The notes under the pieces were generated by a model. It worked only from the letters and a program-made list of their open reading frames with translations. It was not told the DNA's origin and ran no database searches. From Rhizobiaceae bacterium (GTDB lineage Bacteria; Pseudomonadota; Alphaproteobacteria; Rhizobiales; Rhizobiaceae): a DNA stretch of 41,610 nucleotides. The stretch is from positions 1 to 41,610 of the forward strand of contig JANQMU010000158.1 in NCBI GenBank assembly GCA_028279875.1. Reading direction: 5' to 3'. The position numbers and the translations under genes are program-made. This document shows positions 24,664 through 36,119 of the stretch, piece by piece (position 1 is the first letter of the stretch; every line of letters starts with the position of its first letter).

Positions 24664-24854
24664 CCTTTATGCGTTTTCTAGGCCGGGAGCCCCATCGATG
24701 TCCGTGTCTGCAAGCCTGCCAAACCCACCGATGTCCTCACATTTCGCCGGTTTCTAAGATGCTTATTGGAATATGTCTAGTCTATAGGATCGGCCAGAGG
24801 CACTATGCCGCAAGTTTTTGCGTTTTTGCGGCTTTCCGGGACCCAGCAGCCGCG
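24664..24854. other. petA upstream region with an inverted repeat
   Basis: Contains the petA promoter region (not resolved) and GCCGCAA/TTGCGGC at 24807-24813 and 24826-24832, a 7-base stem with a 12-base T-rich loop. It follows the stop of the ABC transporter gene on the minus strand by about 20 bases and could be its weak terminator. Confidence 0.4.
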
Positions 24855-26708
<1,854 letters not shown>

Positions 26709-26752
26709 GGCCAGACCATAGGCAGGCGATGCGGCGACAGCAATGGCGGCCC

Positions 26753-29086
26753 TCAAGCCTTCTTGGCCGCCGCTTCCTCGTCCAGCCGCTGCTGTTCTTC
26801 GATCACCGCCTGCGAGGCGGCCGCCGCAACGGCCGATTCGGCCTGACCGTCCGCCTCCTTGCCGTCCTCGCGTTCGGGTATATTCACCCGCACCTCGCGC
26901 CGGGCGAACTCGATGCCGTTTTCGGCGAAGATCTTCTGCACCCGCGAATAGACATCCTTGCGGATCATCCACTGCTTGCCCGGCTTGGCCATGAATTTGC
27001 CGCGCACCACGATGCCGACATCGTTGACGTCATAGACACCCTGCGACTTGAAGGTCTGGATGATGTCATCGGCATAGGGCGCCTCCATGATGTCCTTGCC
27101 GATCTGCTTGAACAGTTTCTTGACCCTGTTGGCATCGGTGTCGAACGGCACGGTGAACTTCAGCTTGACGATCACCCAGTCGCGCGAATTGTTGGTCACC
27201 TTCGGGATTTCGCCATAGGGAATGGTGTGCACCGGTCCCTGATGGTGCCGCAATTGCAATGACCGCACCGAGATCTTCTCAACGGTGCCGACGGTGCCGT
27301 TGATATCCAGATATTCGCCCACCCGGAACGCGTCGTCGACCAGGAAGAACAGGCCGGCGACGACATCGCGAACGAGCGTTTGCGCACCGAACCCGATCGC
27401 CAGGCCGACAATGCCAGCGCCCGCCAGCAGCGGCGTGATGTCGATGCCGAGATTGCCGAGGGCAATCAGCACGGTCAGGGTGACGATCGTCACCTGGGCG
27501 CACAGTTTCATCAGCGGCAGCACGGTCGACAGGCGCGAGCCGCCGGCACCTCCACCCTCCCCGCCGCCGGGCTCCTCGGCCGCCAGGTCGATCCCGGCCG
27601 CCGTCTGCTCATCGGCCAGTTTGCGGTTGAGCCACAGTGAAACCAGTTCCCACACCAGATAGCCGATCGCCAGAATGAAAAGATTTTCAAACAGCGTTCC
27701 GGCAATCCTTGCGCCCAGCCCGGCCGATGCCAGGTTTTCGAAATCGATGTGCCATACCCGGGCGATCAGAACGATAACCGCCGCCGCCATCAGCGCGCGG
27801 CCAATGCGGATATAGCTGCGCTTTGTCGACCGATAGGCGGCTTCCGCCAACGCTCCCTCGCCCCGCATCGGCGGCACCAGATGTTTGACCAGCCCACGGA
27901 TCATCGTGTCCAGCGCCGGCGCGGCCAAAAGCGCGCCGAGCGTGATATATTGCTGCCCGTCCCGCAACAGATCGAAGCGTCCCGACGCGATGATCATCTC
28001 TACGAGCAGCCATGTCAGCAGGACAAGCACCATGGCGGCCCATGGGTAGGCCCGCGCAACCCAGCGTTCCGCCGCCGTGACGTCACCGTCAGCGCCGAGC
28101 AGCATGGATGACAGCCCGGTCCGCGCCCGATACAGCACATAGGCAATCCACACGAAAGTGATCAGGTTCAGCCAGAACCCGATTCTCGTTTCGCCCATCG
28201 GCACGCCATTCATGCGCTGGAACTCGACAATGACAAATGACAGGCCGACGAGAAGAATGATGCCGATCTGATGGTAGTAGAGGAACTTCGCCGTCCAGTC
28301 ATCCGTATGGACCAGCCGCAGCGCCGGAACCTTCGGCGCCAGCAGGAACCGGGCGAGCGCTGCGACAGCGCGCGGGATGACCACCATGCTCAGCATGAAG
28401 ACCTGCACCAGTTCCCGATCGCTTTGCGAGACCAGAACCGAAATCAGGATACGGGTCACCGCGAAGAAGGCCAGCAGACCGGCAATGTCCAGCAACAGCC
28501 GCTTGCCCAGCAACTCAAGCGTCTGTCTCAGACCCTCCGGCGCTTCCTTTTGTTGGATTTGGCGGCGCCACTTCCCGGCAATCCGCGTAACGGCCAGTTC
28601 CACCACCAGCGCGCCCGCAACGGCTCCGACAACACCGGCTATGAGCAGGAAGACCCCCATGGCGCCGCGCGGTTTCACGAAATTGGCGACACCGGTGGCA
28701 AGCCCGTCATAGATGCGCGGCACCCTGATAACGGCTTCGCCGACGGAAACGCCGACACTGGCAATTGTCTGCGCCAGATAGTTGAACACATTTCCCGGGC
28801 TTTCCGCATCCTGCGCCGTTTCCGACGCCGCCACCGCATCCAGCCGCTGCAGCAGCAATTCGCGGACCTGCTCGTCGCTCAGCCTCGAAACGAGCTGGCG
28901 GATGGTTTCCGGCGTCAGGTTTTCCGGCAGCTTGATATCCTCGACCTTCTCGGTTTCCTGCGAGCCGGTAACCGCGGTCAGGCCGGTTTGCGCCGCGACG
29001 GGATGCGAGATCACGGCGAGGACAAGGATCAACGGGACGAAAAACAGAAAGAATCGCCGGAAGCCCGAGAATATCGAACGTTTCAT
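26753..29086 (-). CDS. large MscS-type mechanosensitive ion channel
   Basis: The 777-residue protein has a signal peptide (about 1-33, FFLFFVPLILVLAVISHPVAAQ) and a helical periplasmic region. About eight to ten membrane helices follow, with the MscS channel core near 560-700. The pore helix region reads GLAIGFGAQTLVRDVVAGLFFLVDDAF and the beta domain has GTVGTVEKISVRSLQLR and TIPYGEI. The C-terminal tail is Ala/Glu-rich. It resembles the MscK/YbdG-like large MscS proteins that protect cells in osmotic downshift. It sits between two homologous ABC exporters on the same strand, probably in one operon. Confidence 0.92.
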   Translation of the reverse strand: MKRSIFSGFRRFFLFFVPLILVLAVISHPVAAQTGLTAVTGSQETEKVEDIKLPENLTPETIRQLVSRLSDEQVRELLLQRLDAVAASETAQDAESPGNVFNYLAQTIASVGVSVGEAVIRVPRIYDGLATGVANFVKPRGAMGVFLLIAGVVGAVAGALVVELAVTRIAGKWRRQIQQKEAPEGLRQTLELLGKRLLLDIAGLLAFFAVTRILISVLVSQSDRELVQVFMLSMVVIPRAVAALARFLLAPKVPALRLVHTDDWTAKFLYYHQIGIILLVGLSFVIVEFQRMNGVPMGETRIGFWLNLITFVWIAYVLYRARTGLSSMLLGADGDVTAAERWVARAYPWAAMVLVLLTWLLVEMIIASGRFDLLRDGQQYITLGALLAAPALDTMIRGLVKHLVPPMRGEGALAEAAYRSTKRSYIRIGRALMAAAVIVLIARVWHIDFENLASAGLGARIAGTLFENLFILAIGYLVWELVSLWLNRKLADEQTAAGIDLAAEEPGGGEGGGAGGSRLSTVLPLMKLCAQVTIVTLTVLIALGNLGIDITPLLAGAGIVGLAIGFGAQTLVRDVVAGLFFLVDDAFRVGEYLDINGTVGTVEKISVRSLQLRHHQGPVHTIPYGEIPKVTNNSRDWVIVKLKFTVPFDTDANRVKKLFKQIGKDIMEAPYADDIIQTFKSQGVYDVNDVGIVVRGKFMAKPGKQWMIRKDVYSRVQKIFAENGIEFARREVRVNIPEREDGKEADGQAESAVAAAASQAVIEEQQRLDEEAAAKKA

Positions 29087-29121
29087 AGCGGTCTTGTCCC
29101 CCCTTAGACAATTCCTGCTGT

Positions 29122-29138
29122 CCGGCTACCATAGCCGG
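29122..29138. other. perfect hairpin between ABC exporter and MscS gene
   Basis: CCGGCTA-CCA-TAGCCGG is a 7-base stem with a 3-base loop. It lies between the stop of the upstream exporter (29217) and the MscS-type start (29086) on the minus strand. Without a T run it is probably not a full terminator. Confidence 0.35.
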
Positions 29139-29216
29139 ATTTACCGCCACGGCAATCCGTGCCGGCAACGGGGACCGCCCCTACCGGTGGGGACGGATTA
29201 CCGCCCTCGCCGCCGC

Positions 29217-31076
29217 CTATTCGGCGGCGGCGTTTTCTTCCGTTTCGGGCGCGCTGTCGATAAAGCCGCCCGACTGCCGTGACCACAGATCGGCATAGAG
29301 CCCACCGCCCTCCAGCAATTGCGCATGGGTGCCGGTTTCGACGATGCGACCAGCATCCAGCACGATCAGCCGGTCCATCTCGGCGATGGTCGACAGGCGG
29401 TGGGCGATGGCGATCACGGTCTTGCCCTGCATCAGAGCAAAGAGGTTTTCCTGGATCGCCGCCTCGACTTCCGAATCCAGCGCCGATGTCGCTTCGTCGA
29501 GCACCAGGATCGGCGCGTCCTTCAAGAAGACCCGCGCGATGGCTATGCGCTGGCGCTGACCGCCCGAGAGTTTCACCCCGCGCTCACCGACATGGGCATC
29601 GAGCCCGGTACGCCCCTGCTGGTCGGCCAGATCCTGGATGAAATCCCAGGCATTGGCCCGGACCGCCGCATCGATGATCTCCTCATCCGAGACACCGGGC
29701 TTGCTGTAGCCGATATTTTCGCGGATCGAGCGGTGCAGCAGCGATGTGTCCTGGGTCACGACACCGATTTGGGCCCGCAGGCTGTCCTGCGTGACCTGCG
29801 CGATATCCTGGCCGTCGACCAGGATGCGGCCGGCCTCCAGATCATAGAACCGCAGCAGCACATTGGTCAGCGTCGTCTTGCCGGCGCCGGACCGTCCGAC
29901 GAGACCGATTTTCTCGCCCGGTTCGATCACCAGCGACAGATTGTCGATCACCCCGCCATCCTTGCCGTAGTGGAACCGGATGTTCTCGAAGGCAATCTTG
30001 CCGTCCGTCGCCACCAGTTGTTTCTGCGGATCGCGATCCGTCACCTGGTGCGGCTTGGCCATCATCGACATGCCGTCGATGACGACACCGATATTCTCGA
30101 ACAGGGCCGAAACCTCCCACATGACCCAGTGCGACATTCCGAATATCCGAAGGCACAGCGCCATGGTGGTGGCGATGGCCCCAACGGAAATCGAATCGGC
30201 CAGCCACAGATTGATCGCCAGGAAGCCGATGACGAACAGCAGCACCGAGTTGCAGAAATAGACGATCCCGTGGAACAGCGTGACCAGCCGCATCTGCCGG
30301 TGCACCGTTTCCAGGAACTCGTCCATGGCGTGGCGCGCGTAACCTTCCTCGCGGCCGGCATGGGAGAACAGCTTGACCGTCGAGATATTGGTGTAGCTGT
30401 CAACGACCCGCCCCGTCATCATCGAGCGCGAATCGGCCTGTTCCCGCGCGATGCGTTTCATCTTCGGAACGAAGTACCAGATGAGGCCGACATAAACCGC
30501 CAGCCAGACCACCAGCGGCACCGCCAGACGCAGATCCGCCGCCATCACCAGCGCCAGCATGGTCAGGAAATACACCGCGACATAGACCAGCACATCGAGC
30601 ACCGTCATCACCGCCTCGCGAATCGCCAGGGACGTCTGCATCACCCGCGTGGCAACGCGGCCGGCGAACTCGTCGGAAAAGAAGGACAGGCTCTGGCCCA
30701 GCAGATGGCGATGCATCTGCCACCGGGCGATCATCGGGTAGTTGCCGAGCAGGGTCTGGTGGGTCAGCATCGATTGGATCCAGACGATGACCGGCAGGCC
30801 GATCAGCACAAGCGCGCCCATCCAGAACAGACGCACGCCTTCATCGGCAAGGAAATCCTCGCGCGAGGATGCCGTGAGCCAGTTGACGATATCGCCGAGG
30901 AAGCCGAACAGAAACACCTCGCCGACCGAGATCGCCGCGGTCAGCAACGACATGATCAGCAGCCACGGCGCCGCGTCCTTTGAATAGTGCCAGCAAAACG
31001 GCAGGAACCGGTCCGGCGGTTGCCCGGTCGGGACCTCGGGATAGGGGTCTAAACGTCTTTCAAACCAGCCAAACAT
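29217..31076 (-). CDS. ABC transporter, fused permease and ATP-binding protein (second copy)
   Basis: The 619-residue protein has the same build as the one at 24855-26708: membrane domain in about the first 330 residues (WLLIMSLLTAAISVGEVFLFG, AVYFLTMLALVMAADLRL), then an ATPase with GRSGAGKTT, LSGGQ and ILVLDEATSALD. Long stretches of the ATPase are nearly identical between the two, for example the segment around GRTGLDAHVGERGVKLSGG. They therefore look like diverged duplicates that could pair as a heterodimer. GAGG lies 8 bases before the ATG. No export substrate can be assigned. Confidence 0.92.
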   Translation of the reverse strand: MFGWFERRLDPYPEVPTGQPPDRFLPFCWHYSKDAAPWLLIMSLLTAAISVGEVFLFGFLGDIVNWLTASSREDFLADEGVRLFWMGALVLIGLPVIVWIQSMLTHQTLLGNYPMIARWQMHRHLLGQSLSFFSDEFAGRVATRVMQTSLAIREAVMTVLDVLVYVAVYFLTMLALVMAADLRLAVPLVVWLAVYVGLIWYFVPKMKRIAREQADSRSMMTGRVVDSYTNISTVKLFSHAGREEGYARHAMDEFLETVHRQMRLVTLFHGIVYFCNSVLLFVIGFLAINLWLADSISVGAIATTMALCLRIFGMSHWVMWEVSALFENIGVVIDGMSMMAKPHQVTDRDPQKQLVATDGKIAFENIRFHYGKDGGVIDNLSLVIEPGEKIGLVGRSGAGKTTLTNVLLRFYDLEAGRILVDGQDIAQVTQDSLRAQIGVVTQDTSLLHRSIRENIGYSKPGVSDEEIIDAAVRANAWDFIQDLADQQGRTGLDAHVGERGVKLSGGQRQRIAIARVFLKDAPILVLDEATSALDSEVEAAIQENLFALMQGKTVIAIAHRLSTIAEMDRLIVLDAGRIVETGTHAQLLEGGGLYADLWSRQSGGFIDSAPETEENAAAE

Positions 31077-31518
31077 GATTCAGCCTCAGTCATCTGGGAG
31101 CAATGGCCCGTGCAATGGCAGATATCGACCGCAAAGTGCGGTCATCACCGGATCGGTGCCGATTGGACGAGCTGCGTATGCTCAGAAAATCCGTGCTCGG
31201 GGCACGATAATACGAAAATCAGGCGTCAGGGATTTCCGAAAGGGACCCGGCGGGTCAGTCTATAAACGGCCGGGTCGGGACCGGAAACATCGCTGGCGCA
31301 GCGGCAGCAACCATCGAAGGTTGGACGGTATCAATGCAATCCATGAATGTGTCCTCCGATTCAATCCAGTCAAGAGCCACGCTATCTATCCCGATTCGCC
31401 GGCAACTTCCACCGCAGCATTGGCAAAAACATCCAACGGTCCTTCCGATACCGCCATCTGTTGCAATTTGGTCACGCCCGTGATTTGCCCTTGTGCCGAC
31501 AGCCGCGGGAACGAAAGC
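31077..31518. other. non-coding stretch between ABC exporter and trmL
   Basis: This 440-base divergent region must hold promoters for the exporter (leftward) and trmL (rightward). A plus-strand open frame runs through it in phase with trmL but shows no family resemblance. I see no tRNA-like fold, no repeat and no confident promoter pair. Confidence 0.4.
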
Positions 31519-31986
31519 ATGACCAGCGATCTGCGCATTGCGCTTTACCAGCCGGACATTCCGGGCAATACCGGGACGATCCTGCGCATGGCCGCCTGTC
31601 TCGGCCTGGCGGTGGATATCATCGAACCGGCCGGTTTCGACATGTCGGACCGCGCCCTTCGCCGGGCCGGCATGGATTATGCCGAACAGGCGGTGATGCG
31701 GCGCCACCCCACCTGGCGGCATTTTCTCGAGTGGAACGCCGGGTCGCGGCGCCTGATCCTCGCCACCACCCGGGCCGAGCAGTCCTACCGGCGCTTTGCT
31801 TTCCGGCCCGGCGACATCCTGCTGTTCGGCCGGGAGAGCGCCGGCGTGCCCGACGAGGTCCACCGGGCGGCCGATATCAGGCTGCGCATTCCGATGGTGC
31901 CGGAGCGGCGCTCGCTCAACCTGGCGATATCGACTGCCCTGATCGCCGGCGAGGCACTCCGGCAGACGACGGATGAAACGGAATGA
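31519..31986 (+). CDS. trmL: tRNA (cytidine(34)-2'-O)-methyltransferase
   Basis: TrmL methylates the wobble ribose of tRNA-Leu isoacceptors using S-adenosylmethionine. The 155-residue protein is a minimal SPOUT methyltransferase with the three knot motifs: IPGNTGTILRMAACLG, LLFGRESAGVPDEV and IPMVPERRSLNLAISTALI. The start at 31519 (MTSDLRIALYQPDIP) aligns with the family N-terminus, and GGGAACG lies just upstream. An in-frame extension to 31075 is not supported. It converges on a small unknown gene. Confidence 0.93.
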   Translation: MTSDLRIALYQPDIPGNTGTILRMAACLGLAVDIIEPAGFDMSDRALRRAGMDYAEQAVMRRHPTWRHFLEWNAGSRRLILATTRAEQSYRRFAFRPGDILLFGRESAGVPDEVHRAADIRLRIPMVPERRSLNLAISTALIAGEALRQTTDETE

Positions 31987-31992
31987 TCAAAA

Positions 31993-32253
31993 TCAGTCCG
32001 CCGACGGCAGCCGCCGCATGGTGAACTCGATCTGATTGTCGGGAAGCTGGCGCCAGCTTTCGACTTCGGTCCAGTAGGCCGCCTTCGGCCATGCGTCGAA
32101 CCATTCACGGGCCTTTTGCCGGGCTGCGCCGCGCGGCAGCCGGAAGGTTTCGCGGACAAAGGAATCACGCCCGGCCGCGCCGTCATGACGACGCCCCTTT
32201 CTGATCTGCCGCCGCAATCCGTCCATCGGCGGAATTGTCGGAACTCTTGTCAT
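31993..32253 (-). CDS. conserved hypothetical protein
   Basis: The product is about 86 residues (MTRVPTIPPMDGL start). It is basic in its first half (LRRQIRKGRRHDG) and has a conserved-looking second half, REWFDAWPKAAYWTEVESWRQLP and IEFTMRRLPSAD. I recall similar short unknown proteins in other Hyphomicrobiales near trmL and hemF, but I know of no function. AAGGTG lies about 8 bases upstream of the ATG at 32253. An ATG at 32268 would add five residues. It stands 6 bases from the trmL stop in convergent orientation. Confidence 0.65.
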   Translation of the reverse strand: MTRVPTIPPMDGLRRQIRKGRRHDGAAGRDSFVRETFRLPRGAARQKAREWFDAWPKAAYWTEVESWRQLPDNQIEFTMRRLPSAD

Positions 32254-32417
32254 AACCGGCACCTTCATCTCTGATAATAGGGACAAATCGCCATTTTGGC
32301 GAGTCGCAATCGGTGCCGAAAAAACCGAAGAAAGCGCAAGTATTCGGCCTCCGTCCCTATGGAATCGCTGTGGGGTTACTGTTAAATAACGCAAGGGCAT
32401 TGACGGGGATATTTTCA

Positions 32418-33329
32418 ATGAAAAGACCAAACCTTCCGATCGGTCTGCCGGACGGATTGGAGGAAAAGAAAGAGCAGGCGCGCGTCTGGTTTGAATCCCT
32501 GCGCGACGCGATCTGCTCGAGCCTCGAGCAGCTTGAAAATGACCTGACGGGCCAATTGTCAGAAGACCCGCCCGGGCGCTTCGAGCGGACCGAATGGCAG
32601 CGTGACGAAGGACGCGGCGGCGGTGGCATCGCGTCCATCATGCGCGGCCGGGTCTTCGAGAAAATCGGGGTCCACACCTCGACCGTTCATGGCGAATTCT
32701 CGCCGGAGTTCCGCCAGCAGATCCCCGGTGCCGAACTCGACCCGCGTTTCTGGGCCTCCGGCATTTCGTTGATCGCCCATCCGGTCAATCCGCATGTTCC
32801 GGCGGTCCATATGAACACCCGAATGGTCGTCACCTCAACCCAATGGTTCGGCGGCGGCGCCGACCTGACGCCGATGCTCCAAAGCCGCCGCAACCAGGAC
32901 GATCCCGACACCAAGCTGTTTCACAAGGCCATGCAGGTTGCCTGCTCACGCCACGGAGTAGCTGACTACCAGCGATACAAGGAATGGTGTGACGAGTATT
33001 TCTACCTCAAGCACCGCGACGAACCACGGGGCGTCGGCGGCATCTTCTTCGACTGGCTGCGGTCCAAGGAATCGGTGGGTGGCTGGAAGGCGGATTTCGC
33101 CTTCGTCCAGGATGTCGGCCGGGCATTCGCCGTCGCCTATCCGAAACTGGTGCGCGCCAATTTCAACACCGGCTGGAACGAGCACCACCGCAACGAGCAA
33201 CTGGTTCGCCGCGGCCGCTATGTCGAGTTCAACCTGCTTTACGACCGCGGCACGATTTTCGGCCTGAAAACCGGCGGCAATGTGGATTCCATCCTGTCAT
33301 CCATGCCGCCGGCAGTGCGCTGGCCCTGA
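32418..33329 (+). CDS. hemF: oxygen-dependent coproporphyrinogen-III oxidase
   Basis: HemF decarboxylates two propionates of coproporphyrinogen III to give protoporphyrinogen IX, using oxygen, in haem synthesis. The 303-residue protein has family blocks ERTEWQRDEGRGGGG, NPHVPAVHMNTRM, TQWFGGGADLTPM, EWCDEYFYLKHRDEPRGVGG and EFNLLYDRGTIFGLKTGGN. The ATG at 32418 has GGGGA 8 bases before it. It is the aerobic enzyme, consistent with a bc1-using aerobic organism. Upstream, divergent from the small unknown gene, about 160 bases should hold its promoter. Confidence 0.97.
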   Translation: MKRPNLPIGLPDGLEEKKEQARVWFESLRDAICSSLEQLENDLTGQLSEDPPGRFERTEWQRDEGRGGGGIASIMRGRVFEKIGVHTSTVHGEFSPEFRQQIPGAELDPRFWASGISLIAHPVNPHVPAVHMNTRMVVTSTQWFGGGADLTPMLQSRRNQDDPDTKLFHKAMQVACSRHGVADYQRYKEWCDEYFYLKHRDEPRGVGGIFFDWLRSKESVGGWKADFAFVQDVGRAFAVAYPKLVRANFNTGWNEHHRNEQLVRRGRYVEFNLLYDRGTIFGLKTGGNVDSILSSMPPAVRWP

Positions 33330-33389
33330 AGCACGTCTGGCTTACATCGGGCAAGCCGGTCAAAGGGTTCAATATTGTCGCCCGATACT

Positions 33390-34805
33390 CTAACCCGCCT
33401 CATTCCACGGTTTTGCGAGACTCCACACGACGAGCGGCCTCTCGATCCCCCGTATCGCCTGTGCCGGCCGCTCGACCAGACCATCGAATTCGCGGCCGGA
33501 CGTGGCGGCCTCGCTCCTGGTCTGCCGGACGAGATCGTCGCTGGCGACCAGTGCACAATCGAAAGTCCGGGAAAGCCCCTGCAAGCGGCTGGCGACGTTG
33601 ACGGTGCTGCCGATGACCGCAAATTCCAGCCGGTTTGCACCGATGTCACCCAGAACAACCGGCCCGTGGTGGAGCCCGAAACCGGCCTGGAGCTGCGGCT
33701 GGCCGGCCGCCGCGCGGGCGCGGTTCATGTCATCGATCGATTCGATCATCGCCCGTGCGCAGCGCAGTGCGTTACCGCAATCAGCCTCGCCGGCAAGCGG
33801 CGTCCCGAAGGTCGCCATCAAGCCATCGCCGAGAAATTTGTCCAGTGTGCCGCCATTGTCGAAAACAGCACGCTCCATGCGGCCGTGGAAATCACGCAGG
33901 GTCCGGATGACATCTTCCGGGTCCCGTCCGTCGGCAAAAGCGGTGAAGCCGGCGATATCGACAAACATGACGGCAACATCTTGCGTGCGCACGGTCTTCA
34001 GCGGCTCGTCGTTTTGCGCAAGCTCGGCAACCACGTTGGGCGAAAAGTAGCGCGCAAGATTGCTGCGTTCCCGTTCGGAGGCCGCATGGCTTTTCAGCAA
34101 CTCGTTGGAGCGCCGAACCGTTATGGCCAGAGTCACGGCCACAATCACGAACACCACAACCTCCTGCACCCGCCAGCCGAAGTGGATGGCATTGGGGTCG
34201 AGGACACCGATCATTCGTTTATGATCGCCAAGGGCAGCCGTGACGGCCTCGGTGAGCGCCGGCTGGCTATTCGGCATGAGATAAACCCACAAAACGCCGG
34301 CCGTCCAGAGACCGGCCGTCCAGGTTCCGAACGCGATAACCGTGCGCCAGGAATAGGCGAGCGTCGCTCCAGCCAGCAGCACGAAGAAGAAGATAAAGCC
34401 GCCATACCGGTATTGCATCGCCAGCGGCCAATCCAGATCGTTGAATGGGTTGGGAACGATGGTGACCAGTGTCATCAGGGCCAGATCGCAAAATATCAGC
34501 AGCAACTCAGGACGCGACTGGCCGACCCTGCCAATCTGCAATTGCGCCCAGCCGATCAGCGCGAACAGCGCCAGCGGCACGTAATAATAGATGACGTCCC
34601 AGTTGGGATTGATGATCGGCAGGATGGCCGCGATAATCGCCAGGGCGATCCAGCGGGCCCGCACCGCAAGCAGCAGCCCCTCGCGCTTGGCGCCCTCGAG
34701 CGCCGTCTCCGCAAACGCATTGGTGCTGAGATAGGAGTCATCGTTTTCTTGGGTCGAAAACGTCGCCGTCGGCGGGGTGATCTGCACCGCAGTATTGGAA
34801 GCCAT
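33390..34805 (-). CDS. membrane-bound class III adenylate/guanylate cyclase
   Basis: The 471-residue protein has about six membrane helices (54-66, 75-90, 101-118, 134-151, 157-176, 212-230), a short linker (SERERSNLARYFSPNVVAEL) and a class III cyclase domain from about 275. Metal-binding aspartates are D283 (VMFVDIAGFTAF) and D327 (DKFLGDGLMATFG). K323 is at the usual adenine-specifying position. GSTVNVASRLQGL supplies the transition-state Asn and Arg. This suggests cAMP synthesis rather than cGMP, by inference. The six-helix sensor part is like those common in rhizobia. Its ligand is unknown. It converges on hemF. Confidence 0.93.
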   Translation of the reverse strand: MASNTAVQITPPTATFSTQENDDSYLSTNAFAETALEGAKREGLLLAVRARWIALAIIAAILPIINPNWDVIYYYVPLALFALIGWAQLQIGRVGQSRPELLLIFCDLALMTLVTIVPNPFNDLDWPLAMQYRYGGFIFFFVLLAGATLAYSWRTVIAFGTWTAGLWTAGVLWVYLMPNSQPALTEAVTAALGDHKRMIGVLDPNAIHFGWRVQEVVVFVIVAVTLAITVRRSNELLKSHAASERERSNLARYFSPNVVAELAQNDEPLKTVRTQDVAVMFVDIAGFTAFADGRDPEDVIRTLRDFHGRMERAVFDNGGTLDKFLGDGLMATFGTPLAGEADCGNALRCARAMIESIDDMNRARAAAGQPQLQAGFGLHHGPVVLGDIGANRLEFAVIGSTVNVASRLQGLSRTFDCALVASDDLVRQTRSEAATSGREFDGLVERPAQAIRGIERPLVVWSLAKPWNEAG

Positions 34806-34973
34806 TATGTTTGCCTGTCGTCCTGTTGCCCCGGCAACATAGCAGTCCGGCCAGACGCGGAAAACAACCAGTCAGGTCCGGTGCGGCCACCATTTTCCGA
34901 CCCGGTCCCTTTACGCATCGCCTGTAAGCGATCATGGTCTTGATGACCGGATCATCAGGAGCGTTGAACAGCC

Positions 34974-35795
34974 ATGGCAGAAATCGTTTCAGAGCAGCAG
35001 GTGGACGCCTACCAGCGGGACGGCGCCGTGTTTCTCCCCGGCCTGTTCACCGACTGGGTCGACACGCTGATCGCCGGCATCGACAGGAACCTCGCAGAGC
35101 CCGGCCCCTATGCCGCGGAAAACCTGCAGGACGGTGAGCGCGGCCGGTTTTTCGACGATTACTGCAACTGGACGCGCATTCCCGAATTTGCCGAATTCGT
35201 GCACCAATCCCCGGTCGCCGAGACAGCGGCTCGCCTGATGCGGAGCGACGGGGTGCAGATGTTCCACGACCATGTCCTGGTGAAGGAACCGGGCACCTCA
35301 AAACCGACGCCATGGCACCAGGACTCGCCCTATTATTTTGTTGATGGCGACCAGACCCTGAGTTTCTGGATACCGGTCGACCCGGTCACCGATGCCTCTC
35401 TGCGGCTGGTCGCCGGATCGCACCGATGGGAAAAGCCAGTCCTGCCGACACGCTGGCTGTCGGAGGCGGATTTCTACGAATCGCCCGGCGATTATCTGCC
35501 GGTGCCCGATCCCGACGCCGAACCGGAGCGGTATCGCATCCTCGAATGGCCGATGGAGCCGGGCGATGCCGTTGCCTTCCACTTTAAGACGCTGCACGGC
35601 GCAAGGGGCAATGAAGCCACAACCCGGCGGCGCGCCTTTTCCCTGCGGCTGCTCGGCGACGACGCCCGCTATGTGGAGCGCCCGGGACGTACGTCGCCGC
35701 CCTTTCCCGGCCATGACATGCGTCCCGGCCAGACGCTGCGCGAGGACTGGTTTCCGATTATCCGGAAACCCTCAAACCGCCACGACGGTCAGTAG
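34974..35795 (+). CDS. phytanoyl-CoA dioxygenase family protein
   Basis: The 273-residue protein is a non-haem Fe(II)/2-oxoglutarate oxygenase of the PhyH type. Iron ligands are H115 and D117 in PWHQDSPYY and H208 in KTLHGARGN. R218-R220 in TTRRRAF should bind the 2-oxoglutarate carboxylate. HDHVLVKEPG at 98-107 is typical of the family. Substrates of bacterial members vary (ectoine, quaternary amines, alkyl chains), so none can be given. It stands alone between the cyclase and a convergent small gene, with which its 3' end overlaps by 7 bases. Confidence 0.9.
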   Translation: MAEIVSEQQVDAYQRDGAVFLPGLFTDWVDTLIAGIDRNLAEPGPYAAENLQDGERGRFFDDYCNWTRIPEFAEFVHQSPVAETAARLMRSDGVQMFHDHVLVKEPGTSKPTPWHQDSPYYFVDGDQTLSFWIPVDPVTDASLRLVAGSHRWEKPVLPTRWLSEADFYESPGDYLPVPDPDAEPERYRILEWPMEPGDAVAFHFKTLHGARGNEATTRRRAFSLRLLGDDARYVERPGRTSPPFPGHDMRPGQTLREDWFPIIRKPSNRHDGQ

Positions 35796-36103
35796 GCGCG
35801 ACAGACGTAGGAAATGGTGCAGTAGCGCGCATCGTTGGTCCGGACATTGTAGCGCTGACGGCTCTCATCTGCAGAGTTGCATCTTAATTTCGACTTCTGG
35901 CTTACCGGCACCCCGTCATAGATCGGCAGGACGGCACCGCTGCCGGTGCGCACATAGATGCGCCCGTTGCGCTCATAGGTGGCGACCGCCTCAGCACAGG
36001 TCATCTGGTCGGCCGTCACCTGGGCCTGTGCTGACGGAACAACTGCGGCGATCATCATGGACATGCCCATGGCAAGGACGGCCAACCGGGTCAGATAGGT
36101 CAT
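35789..36103 (-). CDS. small secreted protein of unknown function
   Basis: The product is 104 residues from the ATG at 36103, which has GAGGA 7 bases upstream. Residues 1 to about 27 are a signal peptide (MTYLTRLAVLAMGMSMMIAA, ending AQAQ). The mature part is about 77 residues with four cysteines (in MTCAEAV, LRCNSAD, RYCTISY and VCRAY), probably two disulfides. I do not recognise a functional family. Similar short periplasmic proteins occur in rhizobia. It follows cca by 16 bases on the same strand. Confidence 0.75.
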   Translation of the reverse strand: MTYLTRLAVLAMGMSMMIAAVVPSAQAQVTADQMTCAEAVATYERNGRIYVRTGSGAVLPIYDGVPVSQKSKLRCNSADESRQRYNVRTNDARYCTISYVCRAY

Positions 36104-36119
36104 CGGAACTTCCTCGTGT

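Noticed and set aside
29319..30983. 554-codon plus-strand open frame opposite the ABC exporter
   Set aside because: It lies wholly antisense to a clear ABC transporter and reads as His/Arg/Asp-rich low-complexity protein, the usual mirror of GC-rich coding DNA.
31075..31518. in-frame 148-codon N-terminal extension of TrmL
   Set aside because: TrmL proteins are about 150-160 residues and begin close to the ATG at 31519. The extension has no resemblance to any domain.
33347..33390. ATCGGGC/GCCCGAT inverted repeat between hemF and the cyclase gene as a bidirectional terminator
   Set aside because: The loop is more than 20 bases and no T run follows on either strand.
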